Positions 49,053 through 64,000 of a DNA stretch of 64,000 nucleotides are shown here, piece after piece; the first letter of the stretch is position 1; every line of letters starts with the position of its first letter. Made by a program: the position numbers and the translations under genes. The notes beneath the pieces are model-generated. The model was not told the DNA's origin. It was given only the letters and a program-made list of their open reading frames with translations, and did no database searches. The stretch comes from Tricholomella constricta (lineage: Eukaryota; Basidiomycota; Agaricomycetes; Agaricales; Lyophyllaceae), in NCBI GenBank assembly GCA_013368375.1, contig JAACJP010000024.1:372001-436000 (forward strand), written 5' to 3'.

Positions 49053-49799
49053 TCATTCGAGCGCAAGGACTAGTGGACAATGCGGTGAGTGGATGTCGCG
49101 GTTCGTCAATGATGCAGCTCGCCTTGATTCTGGCGTAGCTGTCTGCTGGGACACTGCATTCGCCCACCCTTCCTCGCCAACGCTGTTGTCCGGAGGGATG
49201 AATATGAAGCCGACGAGATACTGGATGTCACTCACGTTCTCTGTACAGGAAGTCGGTTCCCAGACACGTTCGATGCGAGGTGTGAATATAAACTTTGAGA
49301 ACTTAGAGTACGTTTTTGGACTTTGAGATGTGATACCAATGAAAATAGGAACGAGCAAACCTGTCAAGGACGGTAGAATCAGTATACGGAACATTCGGTA
49401 CATAGTGCCCAAAGTTGCTCGGACTACAGGAGATCGGGGAGAAATTTCAGATCCTGCAATGGATGGTATAGGAAGATTTCGTTCTCACCTGTGTGGCGTC
49501 GGGAGTTGGCTATACTGCCTGGCAGCATATGCGGAATGCGTATCGGATCTTTGAACAGAGCTAAAAGACATGAGTGGATTAGATGAGGCGGAGAGGGCTG
49601 AGACGTACCTTGGAGACGACATAGTCTCTGAGCTCCCTCCTCGATCACCTCCTTCTACCATTTCTGAGATTCTGAACACCGGAGAAGGCCGCTGTTGAGC
49701 GTGGCTGGACGCAGGCAATGCTGAGGTGGGGATTCGCGAATGGTCGGAAGGAAATTCCTTTACGCCCTCGGTCGACGCCAAATTACGGCTCGTGAACAT
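49053..49799 (-). CDS. Small Ser-rich protein of unknown function, five exons
   Basis: About 185 residues. From the ATG at 49799 (MFTSRNLASTEGVK) I can join exons ending GGSSETMSSP, then SVQRSDTHSAYAARQYSQLP, NFGHYVPNVPYTDSTVLD, QSLYSHLASNVSGNRLPVQR and a last exon VGEEGWANAVSQQTATPESR ending CPLVLALE at 49053. Introns are 53-66 nt with canonical ends (for example gtgagtgac...ggacaacag). The protein is polar, Ser/Pro/Tyr-rich, and has no recognisable domain, signal or membrane segment. It shares a 278-bp divergent promoter with the Dnmt2 gene. The consistent splicing in one frame argues that it is real. Confidence 0.6.
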
Positions 49800-50077
49800 G
49801 AAGAGAAGGAAAGACTAGGAGCCGCAGGTCCTCGACGGTCGCGCGGAGATTGAGAAGAGGTATCGCAGGGGAGGCAAGGGTAGTTCAATATTCTGGCCGA
49901 ATTGTAGCCAAAAAAGGGATGAGGAGGAGAACAAGGCGAAAGGATGGAGAAACGTTCGAAACTGAGACTGATAAAGAATCAAGTTAGAATGCTTGGGTTA
50001 CATAAACATAAATCTCCTTTACCAGAGTGCCAGCCTCCATCTTTGTCTCTGCCCAAACATTCATCGCCACCCAGTTC

Positions 50078-51497
50078 ATGCCTGTAAGAGCCCTAGAATT
50101 CTACTGTGGTATCGGTGAGTTCTTGGATTCTGAGAAGCTTGACGATTCTGAGCATCGCAATAGGAGGCCTGCATCTAGCCTTTTCACGAAGCGGGGTCAA
50201 CGGATCGGTGGTACAAGCCTTTGATTGGGATCAGACTGCTTGTCAAGTATACGCTGCCAATTATCTTTCCACTAAAGTACAAAAGGTGCTACCTTAGCAC
50301 GACGAGCTTGGACCGGCTCTTGACCCTTCGTTCACCAGGTCGACATCTCCACCCTGACCGCAAACGCTCTGGTTTCTTTCAATGCCGATCTATGGCTGCT
50401 GTCTCCAGCATGCCAGCCGTACACTGTTCTCAATCCGAACGCCAAAGGAGAGGCCGATCCTCGCGCCAGATCATTTCTTCACCTCGTCCAAGTCGTTCTC
50501 CCTGACTTGACTGCAATAAATTCCCACCCGACATGTCTTTTAGTCGAAAACGTCGCTGGATTCGAGGTGCTTAGGTTCATCTCTCTCTTTGCTTATGCAA
50601 CGTCCTGAGCCGTTCCGTGCGATGCGGTGATATCCCACCCACAAGGCTTCGACCACTCGCCAGATCCTTCTGTCAACTTTGCGGTCGCTCGGATACACCA
50701 CTCTAGAGCTTCTATTAAATCCGCTACAATTCGGTATCCCAAATTCACGCTTGCGGTACTACCTTCTTGCAAAACGGACACCGTTCACTTTTCGCCATGT
50801 TCCCGCAGACGCAGAAATACTTGACACCGTTTGGCGACATATTCCCGGACACACCCCCTGGATAGACCCAAGGTTGGAGCCGTCAAACTCAGATCATGTC
50901 CATGACGAAGCTTCGACTTCGGAAGTTCTCGTACTTCAGATCAGGGAGTACCTAGACGAATCGGATAATGCAGGAGAGCCACATCCAAATTCTATTTCAG
51001 AGAAGGTTTTAAAGAAATGGGGCAGGCTTTTCGACATTGTTCTCCCGTCGTCTCGTCGCACATGTTGCTTCACTCGGGGTGGGTGAATTTGCCTCGCATC
51101 AGCATAGTCCTCATTCTCTCGCATTAGGCTACTCTCAGCTCGTTGAACGCACAGGTTCGATTATTCAGATGAACGAAAGTCTGGATGTGAGAACACTTAC
51201 CCCTGCTAGTCTCGTGCCCATATGTCTAACACAGCACAGACCAGAGAGACGTTTGACAGATTTCTTCTGGCCCGATCAGAAAATGACGAAGAGGCGATGC
51301 AAATACTTCGCCCTCTTGGACTTCGATATTTTTCACCGTCCGAACTCTTGCGGCTCTTCAACTTCACACCACTTCAACATGATTCAACCTTCTTATGGCC
51401 TTCCGGCGTCTCGACGAAGACAAAATATCGACTCATAGGCAACAGCGTGAACGTCAAAGTTGTCCAGGAGTTGATCAATTATTTATTCGAGGAGTGA
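50078..51497 (+). CDS. Dnmt2-type tRNA (cytosine-C5) methyltransferase
   Basis: Methylates C38 of tRNA-Asp in the family's known role (TRDMT1; S. pombe Pmt1). The start MPVRALEFYCGI at 50078 is favoured, since it places motif I (LEFYCGIGGLHLAF, split by an intron in the first Gly codon) at the N-terminus; an in-frame ATG at 50027 exists. Motif IV reads LLSPACQPYTVLNPNAKGE, with the catalytic Cys in PAC instead of the usual PPC. Then come DPRARSFLHLVQVV, motif VI LVENVAGFE and, after an intron, TRQILLSTLRSLGY with GIPNSRLRYYLLAKRTPF. The Dnmt2-specific CFT motif is present (RTCCFTRGYSQL), with RLIGNSVNVKVVQELI (motif X) at the end. About six exons. Family is certain; activity is likely but not proven. 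Confidence 0.93.
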
Positions 51498-51747
51498 CTG
51501 CTGGAGTATCACATATGATGCTCATGATGTAGTAGATATCATTCGTGTGTTTCGTGAACTATCTGCACCCGATTTTCCAGAGGTAGAATAGATGCGGATG
51601 CGGTTGGTAAAGTACACATGACCTGTGAGAGGAAGAACCGGAGAGTCAAAGGCCGAGGGACCGGAATGCGAACGTTTATAAGGATGAATATCACACCCCG
51701 ATGCCGCGAACCTTCAAAGCCCACCTCTAAAGCTGCGAACGACGGAC

Positions 51748-53741
51748 ATGACAGGCAGGCGGACATTCCTAATCGGTGGCGGATGCACGGCATTCATTAA
51801 GGTCAGAGCTGAAGTTTCGCAGAGAACTTGAACTTGAGTGTTGCTAACGCTTTAGCTCAGCCTAGGGGCAAGCGTAGCACGGAAGACGTATGTGGATGGT
51901 TATTCTGCATTCACGAGAAAGGAATGCCTTTGACATTACGACTCTTCAGATGGGCCTCGAAGCTGCCACGAAAGCTCTTTTAGACGCAGGTACGGAATGA
52001 TGATCTTGTTGTACAAGTGCTCTTCGACAGTTGGCTTATATATAGGAATAACGTACGACGCAATCGAGAATGCATATGTTGGGTACTGCTACGGCGACTC
52101 TACTAGTGGTCAGGTATAAAAAAATCTGTACCTCCGTTCTATCAGGTCTCATAGACTCTGTTCACAGCGCGCCCTCTATAACCTCGGATTGACCGGAATT
52201 CCGATCGTTAATGTGAACAACAATTGCTCGACTGGATCCTCGGCGCTGTATCAAGCGAACAACACAGTCAAATACGGACAGGCGGAGTGCTCTCTGGCCC
52301 TTGGATTTGAACGCATGAAGCCTGGCAGTCTTGGGACAAATTTCCCTGATCGCGAACCTCCAATACTGTTATTTAACGCTCGAAGTGCAGAAATCGAGCA
52401 GGAAGTGCTCGGGGAGAATCACGGGCCTGGCGCCCCGCGGATGTTTAGCAACGGCGCTCAAGAGTACTTTGTGAAATATGGTGGTAACATGGAGCACTTG
52501 GCGAAAATTGGTACGTGTAGTGCGGACAACGTTGCGATACTGGCGCAACTTAACTTCAGAATAGCATCCAAGAATCATAAGCACTCCTTAAATAACCCAT
52601 ATTCGCAATTCCGCGATGGGTGGAGTGTCGAGCAAATTATGAACGCCCCAAAGATCACCAACCAGCTGACAAAGTTCATGTGCAGCCCGACATCTGTATG
52701 GAGTCCCTATCTCTATGTGTCCATTTCAACGTCTAAATTATGCGCGCCCAGGATGGAGCCGCTTGTTGTATCGTTGCTTCTGAGGATTTCGTCCACAAGC
52801 ACGGGCTTGAAAACCAGGCTATTGAGATTGTAGCCCAAGCATTGACAACAGACAGCCCAGTGACTTTTGAAGGACGAAGCGCCATGGACGTCGTGGGGTA
52901 CACCATGTCCAAAAATTGTGCAGATAAGGTGTTCAAGGACGCTGGGTTCGCGGAAGGGGAGGGACGAGATCAAGTCGGAGTCGTCGAACTGCACGATTGT
53001 TTTGCTGCAAACGAGGTATGATGATTTTTGTCGTGGTGAAGTTGACATATGATTGAATCATTGGCGTCTACCAGCTCATTACCTATCCAGCTCTGGGGCT
53101 TTGTGCCGTCGATGAGGCACATAAACTGGTGGATCGAGGAGATAATACGGTCGGCCGTGTAATAATCACTGCAGGAAGCCTTTAGACTAACCTATTGATC
53201 CTCACAGTATGGCGGAAAATACGTCGTGAATCCCAGCGGAGGATTGGAAGCTAAAGGGCATCCCCTGGGCGCCACTGGCCTTGGAATGCATTTCTACATC
53301 ATGAGTAGGTAATCTAATTACTCCTGCATATCATAGCATTGACTAGGCCCTTACAGTGCAATTACGAGAATGTGAGCGCTGAGCCCGCGCTTCTATATCT
53401 ATGATTGCTAAATAATATACAGGGGCTGGACCGATGCAAGCACCAGGTCTCTTTGACACCGCAGACAAACGTGGCAAGTATGGCCTGGTACACAACGTCG
53501 GCCTCGGTGGCGCAGTGGTCGTCTCATTGCTCCGCCGACCTGAATTCTTCAAGCATGGAGGCGTGGACGGCAGAACAAGGTACGTTTGAAAACCTTCATG
53601 TAAATTTATTGAAGTTCACCATGAGAATGCAGAGTGGGGTACAACCACGCCCACGAATGTCGCCCGATCACGCTGGAAGATGTTAACAAGGTAAAATCGA
53701 AGGACTCGTCTCAGTACGTTCTTCGGCACGCCAAACTGTGA
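51748..53741 (+). CDS. Peroxisomal SCPx/SCP2-type thiolase
   Basis: Thiolase related to the sterol-carrier-protein X family, acting in peroxisomal beta-oxidation of fatty or branched acyl-CoA. The 5' end needs small exons: [18 protein letters not shown] (51748-51801), a 27-nt exon PRGKRSTED (51861-51887), then [14 protein letters not shown] and [18 protein letters not shown]. The catalytic Cys lies in [15 protein letters not shown]. The second half has [36 protein letters not shown] and the active-site His in [16 protein letters not shown]. The end [15 protein letters not shown] continues to [16 protein letters not shown] and finishes RHAKL. The terminal AKL is a PTS1 peroxisomal import signal. 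No C-terminal SCP2 lipid domain follows, so it is the thiolase-only form. At least eight exons. Confidence 0.92.
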
Positions 53742-54105
53742 TTACACTTATGTCCATGAGTATTTGTACTGCCCTGCTCTAACTTTGTATGTACTTCTAC
53801 GTTTTTGTTATACCAATCGGCGTTGTATTCTTTTGAAAGTCTGTTGAAGCTGTAGTTTTTCCCTACATTCGCGGTGCCATAAGTCTTCTGAGAGCTGTGT
53901 TTATCTTAACTGCGAGTTTATCAGGTGGTTTCAGAGCCCCCGCAAGGTGTCAACAAAACAACGACGCTCAAGTTTACGAGAATTGTGCATTCCGGGTGAA
54001 GTTCCCGAATACAGTCGTCGGGCGCGCTGATTGCAACCACGCCATACGGGAAACTAAAGTCAATAGGAATGCCGACAGCTGTCAGGAGATCCGAGACATG
54101 AGTAT

Positions 54106-54143
54106 ATGGATGGATGGATGGATAAGTTACCCGCAGCGGTCCC
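54106..54143. repeat. (TGGA)n tract plus shared 17-mer, copy 2
   Basis: Tetranucleotide tggatggatggatggata, then ag and ttacccgcagcggtccc, identical over 17 bases to 43575-43591. The flanks beyond the 17-mer differ completely between the two sites. Confidence 0.6.
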
Positions 54144-54962
54144 GAAAAAGAACAAGCGGGGGCCGTACTACATACATGGCATCAAAATGTATGCTACGGA
54201 CATAAATAGACCAGCGCCGGTGCGATATTCGGAATCTCACGGATTAGTCTATCTACGTGCCACCGAAAGGAGAATGACTAGATGCAGAGAATCAAGCAGA
54301 GTTAGAGGCATCAAGCCCGTCTCAGTGTACAGTGGATGGAGAAGAGAACGAACGGAGAGGTGCAACATCCTACGAATGTAGGTCCGCTGAACACCCTCCA
54401 GCCCATTCAGTGCAGCACGATCAACACTGGCATCTAGGACCACTTTGCACCCATGCGTCAAGTGAGGGTCAACTCGAGCCATGCACAGCTTGCTACCCGT
54501 TAACGGGAAATTGAGCCCACAAAAGAGTCGATGGTCAACGGTGCTCCTGAGATGCCACGCGCCGCCGATGCCTTGGTTGAGGAATGTTGCGGAAACATAA
54601 AGAGCTGATCAAATTGAAAAGTAATGCCAACATAGGTGTATTTGGTGATGAAGTTGATGCACTTGCCAGCGATGTGACAGTTACATCAACCGCAATCCCT
54701 GCCCCCAAAGACCATTTGGACTTGCGAGCACTAATAATCATGCGATTGATGGAGCACCAGCCTGCCTGTAAGTAAGGTAGCAGTAACACCAGAGCGTCGA
54801 CGCGATTCCTCTGACATCACGTGCATTAGAATGCGTGATTGATGACTAAACATTGACAGGGCCTGTGCGCAAATTGTCTCAAAAGGGAGACTGGCGAGCT
54901 CGAAGGCTGAAGAGGCAGCAGGTCCATCAGGGGCCGGAGCAGGATTATCGATGCATGGTTGG

Positions 54963-55170
54963 GGGCTACGCCTTCTGCATGCTTTTTGCAGTGCAGAGAC
55001 TTCCCGTAAAATAGGATGTCATGGGCTACGCCTTCTGCATAGTGCAGAGACTTCCCGTGAGGTAAATTATTATGCGTACGCGTTGCGCATGCTTTTGGCG
55101 ATGCAAAGACTTGCCGGGATGATGGGGGCTACGCCTTCTGCACGCTTATCGCAGGACGAAGACTTCCCTG
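54963..55170. repeat. Degenerate minisatellite, four ~36-46-bp units, each with a hairpin core
   Basis: Units start at about 54963, 55023, 55073 and 55125, each roughly ggctacgccttctgcatgc...gcagtgcagagacttcccg with spacers. Unit 2 folds as tctgca-tag-tgcaga, and unit 1 as tctgca...tgcaga around tgcttttt-gca. Units 3 and 4 keep shorter arm complementarity (ttgc/gcaa, ctgc/gcag) despite changed bases. A partial fifth gctacgcctgttgc lies at 55221. Confidence 0.7.
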
Positions 55171-56626
55171 TGCGAAAGCGAGGGTCTCAAGACCTGTCTC
55201 ATCGCCTGCTGAGCAACACGGCTACGCCTGTTGCGTGCGCGTCATACTGCAACGGAATGTACCCTGTCTGGGCATTTTGAGACTCGAATGGCTTGGGTAG
55301 AGGAGGCGGCAGCGTCGAGCGCATCGCAACGAGATGGTGAGAGGTCTTCGGAGTACCAGCGTGTATAGTTTGTTTCGCGGATGTTTGTTCTCGCAGCAAA
55401 AAGAGCTGTTCATCTTCCTTTCAAGCGATATTGATGTTGAATACTGGCTTGAACTTACCTCCATCATCGATCACCGCTATGAGAGTGTACGTTATTCCGA
55501 TATTAGGACGTTGAAATCGGAAACTTGAAGGCGGCGTCTCTTCTAGCCTTGACGCCTATGAAACACTGCATGCTCCAGCTTTACATCGATTGGCGGGGAT
55601 GGCTCGACGAGTCCGTGTGGCGGCAGCAAAAGTATTGAAGCGACAATGAAGGGCTTAACTGCATTGTTGAGCCTCTTAGGTAACTGAAATGATTGTCCTC
55701 AGGATCCCCTCGCGGATGGTCTTGCCTGCCCCCATATCCGACCCTCACAACCTTCATCTCTTGTTGTCCAAATCATGTTCATTCATTGTATCCCTGCAAT
55801 TCGTATGACTCGTCTGCTCTCCTGACACCTATGTACCTACGTCTATTTAAGCCGTTGTATCAGTTACCGATTCGTTATTTTGTCTGGTTGGTTTTTCGTA
55901 TCCTGACGCGGGGCAGTCAACGGCCTATGCGTCACACATGACAAGCAGCAGCAGAGAAGCGGACGAAGGTTCGTAGGTCATCAGATACACACTTGCGATT
56001 GCAAGTGGTTGTTTTGTAGATTTTCGGCGAATGGGGGCAAGGTTGCTGCAAAGTTCTAAAGAAGCCGTCCGATCCTGCAAAAGCAGCAAGGCGACCATGA
56101 CAGAGATTGTCAGATAAAGTGAAGATGTGAAGTGAGGATTGGCGGTGGACCATAAAGGGAGGCGGGCAAGACCAGATGGTGAAGTATATTTTATGAAGTA
56201 CAGTCCTCGGCAAGTAGTGAGTCTTTGCGTATCGGAAGATATACATCTTTGATCTGACAACATTTGTCTGCAGATCAGTCATCAGCGCAGCGCATTCTTC
56301 GACACAGATGGTCTCGTTTCTCAGTGCTTTATAGTCAACGAACTTGAAGGTCCAAGGAAAGGGCTGAGTTTGGCTGGAACACTGATGCCTAAACGGTGTA
56401 TGAGATTTTAGCAACAAAGGAGTTTGTCCTGTCAGAAGCATTGGGACCAGTGCGAGTGATACATCCGTCCATCAAATCATAGGAATGAAGGGAGTTTGGA
56501 GATTGCCTGCGGAGAACTAAAGGACTTGTCATGTGTGGGCAAACGCCAAAACAAGCGGAAGCCCTAGGTAAACAAGCAAGACAAGGCTACTCCGAACGCT
56601 CGCGCTGTTGACTCCAACACAGAGCC

Positions 56627-61573
<4,947 letters not shown>

Positions 61574-61765
61574 AGTACGATGGTAGATAGTTTAGTAGAT
61601 GGTTTGTTGTATTATATGAACCCGTGATGATGCCAGGTATGCGAAATTTCAAACATCGCTTGCAATTGCTTGGGCGTCGTCGGTCACGGTGTCGGTGAAT
61701 GATGACCACCAAGTTGGCACAGCAGGACAGCTAGCATCAGACTCTCCGCGTTCTTGCCTACAAGC

Positions 61766-63611
61766 ATGACGGCCACTCCCCCATTCAAGTTCCACTCGCC
61801 GCTCGAATCCCTCGCTCGTCGCACGTCTGCCAGGAAACCAGAACCAGCCCCTCTTTACCCTGTTCAATTCTACCAACCAGCCTCCGACCAGGATACATCT
61901 GACCATCCCACTTATCACCGTTCCCCCGTATCGCCCTTGCTGCACAGTCACTTCGCTCGCCATTCAACCGCAACCGCCTCATCCACCGACAACAATTCAT
62001 ATCTCAACTCGACTAGGACCTCCATCGATTCCAGGAATGTCTATCAGGACCCGGAGCTGGAGAGTCGTTATTATGATGATGAAAGCATCTACTCGAACAA
62101 TACAGGGCCAGCATTGCGCGATTCCTGGCGCTCTGCATCATCAGCGAATACTGTTCAAAGAGGGGCTTATCATTCGAATTCAGAGGGTATTACTCCTACC
62201 CAAAGCCATTCGAACTACTACCCGGCAGAACCGCCGTCACCGTCTTCACCAGTCCCAACAGTGATTATATCTTCGCCGACGGACCCTCATATGTCAGAGC
62301 GTAGCCCCCGTGCTGGAAGAATGCCCGTTGTAAGACCCATCACGAACAACTTCTCTCGACCTGTGCGTCCGCCAATCGCTACGACCCTCGAAAATGAGGA
62401 GCAAAAACGCAGAGTCCTGGAACGCAATGCACGACCTGCTCAATCACCACATGATTCCTATCCCGAGCCGCGTCTCCAGGACCATAGAGCTATGTCCCCT
62501 TCTGCTAATGGCAGTGTATCCTTGCCACCTTTAACGACGACGGAGAGATCCAGAAGTGTCGCTTCGATACGGAGTGTTCAATCGGGGACAAGGAGCCCAA
62601 GTCCTCTTCGCGGAATCGTTTCTCAACCATCGCCTTCCATGCACCCACCATCCATGACACCCAATATGAGTAAAACTCCTTCAGCTGGATCTGCAAGCAT
62701 ATTGAACCGACCTCCTCCAAGAACTGACTCCCCAGCTAGTCTGTATTCTACGTATTCGTTTTATCAACTCGATAGTGCTTCACCATCACCGACAGGCGGC
62801 GTGTTCCCCGATGTTCCCCTGGACCCTTCCGCATTTACGTCAAAGCCTAGGGCTGCGCCTACCCCTCCAGGTCGATCGTCACCGGCACCAACCATTATCC
62901 CTACCGCATCATCGGTACAAACTCCACAAGAATATCTTCAGCTCGGCATACAACACCACGAGGCCAATAAGTTAAAGGAGTCCGCTGTATGCTTTGAGAA
63001 GAGTGCGAAAGACAATGGAGGATGTGGTGTTGGAATGTTGATGTGGGGGCTAACGTTACGACACGGCTGGGGATGCGAGAAGAACGAGAAAGTCGCATTC
63101 AAGTGGCTCAGACGTGCGGCGGAAAGTGCTGTCGAAGATCTCGAGAATGCACGAACAGGTGGAAGCGTAGATTCTGCTGCTGTCCAGGTCTTTATATCGC
63201 TGTTTCGGAAGTACCTTGAACTCACCGAGGCCGTGTACAGACGGAGCTTGTGCTTGCCATTTACGAAGTTGGACAATGTTTCTTTCAAGGTTGGGGTGTT
63301 GCCAAAGACCAGAAGATGGCTGTTGTACGTGCGCGTCCTCAGTCATAACGAGCGAGATTATTGACTTTTTTCTTCAGAGCTATTACACTGTCGCTGCCCG
63401 ACTCGGAGACCCCGACGCTCAAAGTGACCTTGCGTTCTGCCTCGCTAACGGGAAAGGGTGCAAGAAAGATCGCAAAGAGGCGGCAAAATGGTACCGCGCT
63501 GCGGTAAGTTTACATATATCGCTTTCTCGACGCGTTGTTCATGGTTTCCAGGTTGCACAGGGCCAAAGTGATATTGGGCTTGCTTGGATTTATAAGGAGA
63601 AGTTTCAGTGA
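61766..63611 (+). CDS. SEL1-repeat protein with long disordered N-terminus
   Basis: The ATG at 61766 begins MTATPPFKFHSPLESLARRT. Residues 1 to about 385 are Ser/Pro/Thr/Tyr-rich and disordered, with many SP and TP sites. From PQEYLQLGIQHHEANKLKES (about 62920) helical TPR/SEL1-like repeats follow: CFEKSAKDNGGCGVGMLMWG, LRHGWGCEKNEKVAFKWLRR, then the classical SEL1 units ELVLAIYEVGQCFFQGWGVA, LGDPDAQSDLAFCLANGKGC and KDRKEAAKWYRAA. It ends IGLAWIYKEKFQ at 63611. Four exons. This build resembles fungal HCP-like regulators such as S. pombe Nif1 and yeast Dsf2, and more distantly the chitin-synthase activator Chs4/Skt5, though no CAAX box is present. It follows Prp16 after 192 bp. Confidence 0.87.
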
Positions 63612-63844
63612 CTTTGTGGATGCAGCGAGTAACATAATTTATCTTTATACCCTTTATGTAGTTTTTACCCGTAGTCTACCGTGCAATATTCACGCCTCTT
63701 GAAGATGCACTGCAAAGCGTAAAGTATCTCAGTGAGCCTTGTGACTATAAGTAGAAAGGCTGGTGGCTGTGGTACCTCGGCTATCGAACTTGTTGACATT
63801 GTTCAGGACGGACTTGTCCTTCGACCACATTTACCTTCTCACAG

Positions 63845-64000
63845 TTGTACAGCTTGTTCACGATATGCGCCGAATACACCGCAAGTCAAAACTCACCAGG
63901 AAGGGAATTTTCGATCCTTTGGGCGCCAAAAATGTTAAGCATACCCGAATTGGCGTTTGGGATCTGTACGAGGAAACCCAGCCAGAGCTTGCTCATATCC
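63845..64000 (+). CDS. Partial gene running off the right edge, unknown product
   Basis: After an acceptor-like ccttctcacag at 63834-63844, a frame reads VQLVHDMRRIHRKSKLTRKG, then FDPLGAKNVKHTRIGVWDLY and EETQPELAHI up to the end of the window. The amphipathic, Arg/Lys-rich composition and absence of stops look like coding sequence. Upstream exon(s) probably lie in 63640-63833 (for example around the frame beginning near 63732), but I could not fix a start. I do not recognise the family. Confidence 0.45.
   Translation, partial: MYSLFTICAEYTASQNSPGREFSILWAPKMLSIPELAFGICTRKPSQSLLIS

Larger units (their letters stand above)
53742..56626. other. Gene-poor region with minisatellite
   Basis: 2.9 kb without a supportable gene. 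It contains the (TGGA)n plus 17-mer copy at 54106-54143 and the degenerate repeat array at 54963-55170. The plus frame 54951-55280 is produced by that array and translates to repeated GLRLLH-AETSRE words; I do not call it a gene. The minus frames at 55925-56441 lack motifs and overlap the likely Prp16 promoter side. Confidence 0.5.

Noticed and set aside
54951..55280. Open frame translating to repeated GLRLLH-AETSRE words
   Set aside because: The peptide repeat is a by-product of the DNA minisatellite; unit lengths are not all multiples of three.

Overview
The window is nuclear DNA of a filamentous basidiomycete fungus, probably Agaricomycotina. Almost every gene is cut by short introns of about 50-65 nt with GTRNGT-type donors. 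The gene set is eukaryotic and fungal: a Brl1/Brr6 nuclear-envelope protein, a Trk potassium transporter, Dot1, Prp16, Dbp3, Dnmt2, a fungal ADAM protease and a BTB/POZ protein of the kind common in mushroom-forming fungi. I see no bacterial operon, CRISPR array, rRNA, convincing tRNA or intact transposon. Species assignment is inference; splice sites are read by eye.

Layout. 0.3-3.1 kb: Brl1/Brr6 homologue (-) and a mitochondrial ClpP protease (+), sharing a 127-bp divergent promoter. 5.2-8.7 kb: ADAM metalloprotease (-). 9.6-12.9 kb: Trk potassium transporter (+). 12.9-16.8 kb: gene-poor, with a tandem duplication. 16.8-18.1 kb: BTB protein (+), followed by a run of perfect hairpins. 19.0-23.4 kb: Dbp3 helicase and an oxysterol-binding protein (both +). 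23.9-29.9 kb: a very large coiled-coil protein (-), divergent from Dot1 (+, 30.4-32.7 kb). 34.9-38.9 kb: mitoribosomal protein mL38 and a FYVE-like zinc-finger protein (both -). 38.9-44.0 kb: gene desert. 44.0-49.8 kb: a possible Mei4-like protein, a PHD-finger protein and a small Ser-rich protein (all -). 50.1-53.7 kb: Dnmt2 tRNA methyltransferase and a peroxisomal SCPx-type thiolase (both +). 53.7-56.6 kb: gene-poor, with a degenerate minisatellite. 56.6-63.6 kb: Prp16 spliceosomal helicase and a SEL1-repeat protein (both +). A further + strand gene runs off the right edge.

The genes are unlinked housekeeping and regulatory functions and do not form an operon-like or biosynthetic cluster. 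The most notable pattern is in gene structure. Three unrelated genes (ClpP, ADAM, Trk) each contain a 6-9 nt microexon in phase 0 on both sides, sitting in a conserved core. In the ADAM gene the microexon supplies the third zinc-ligand histidine, so skipping it would give an in-frame, catalytically dead protein. The second notable signal is a run of consecutive perfect inverted repeats in 18.19-18.40 kb, downstream of the BTB gene, that no gene model explains.
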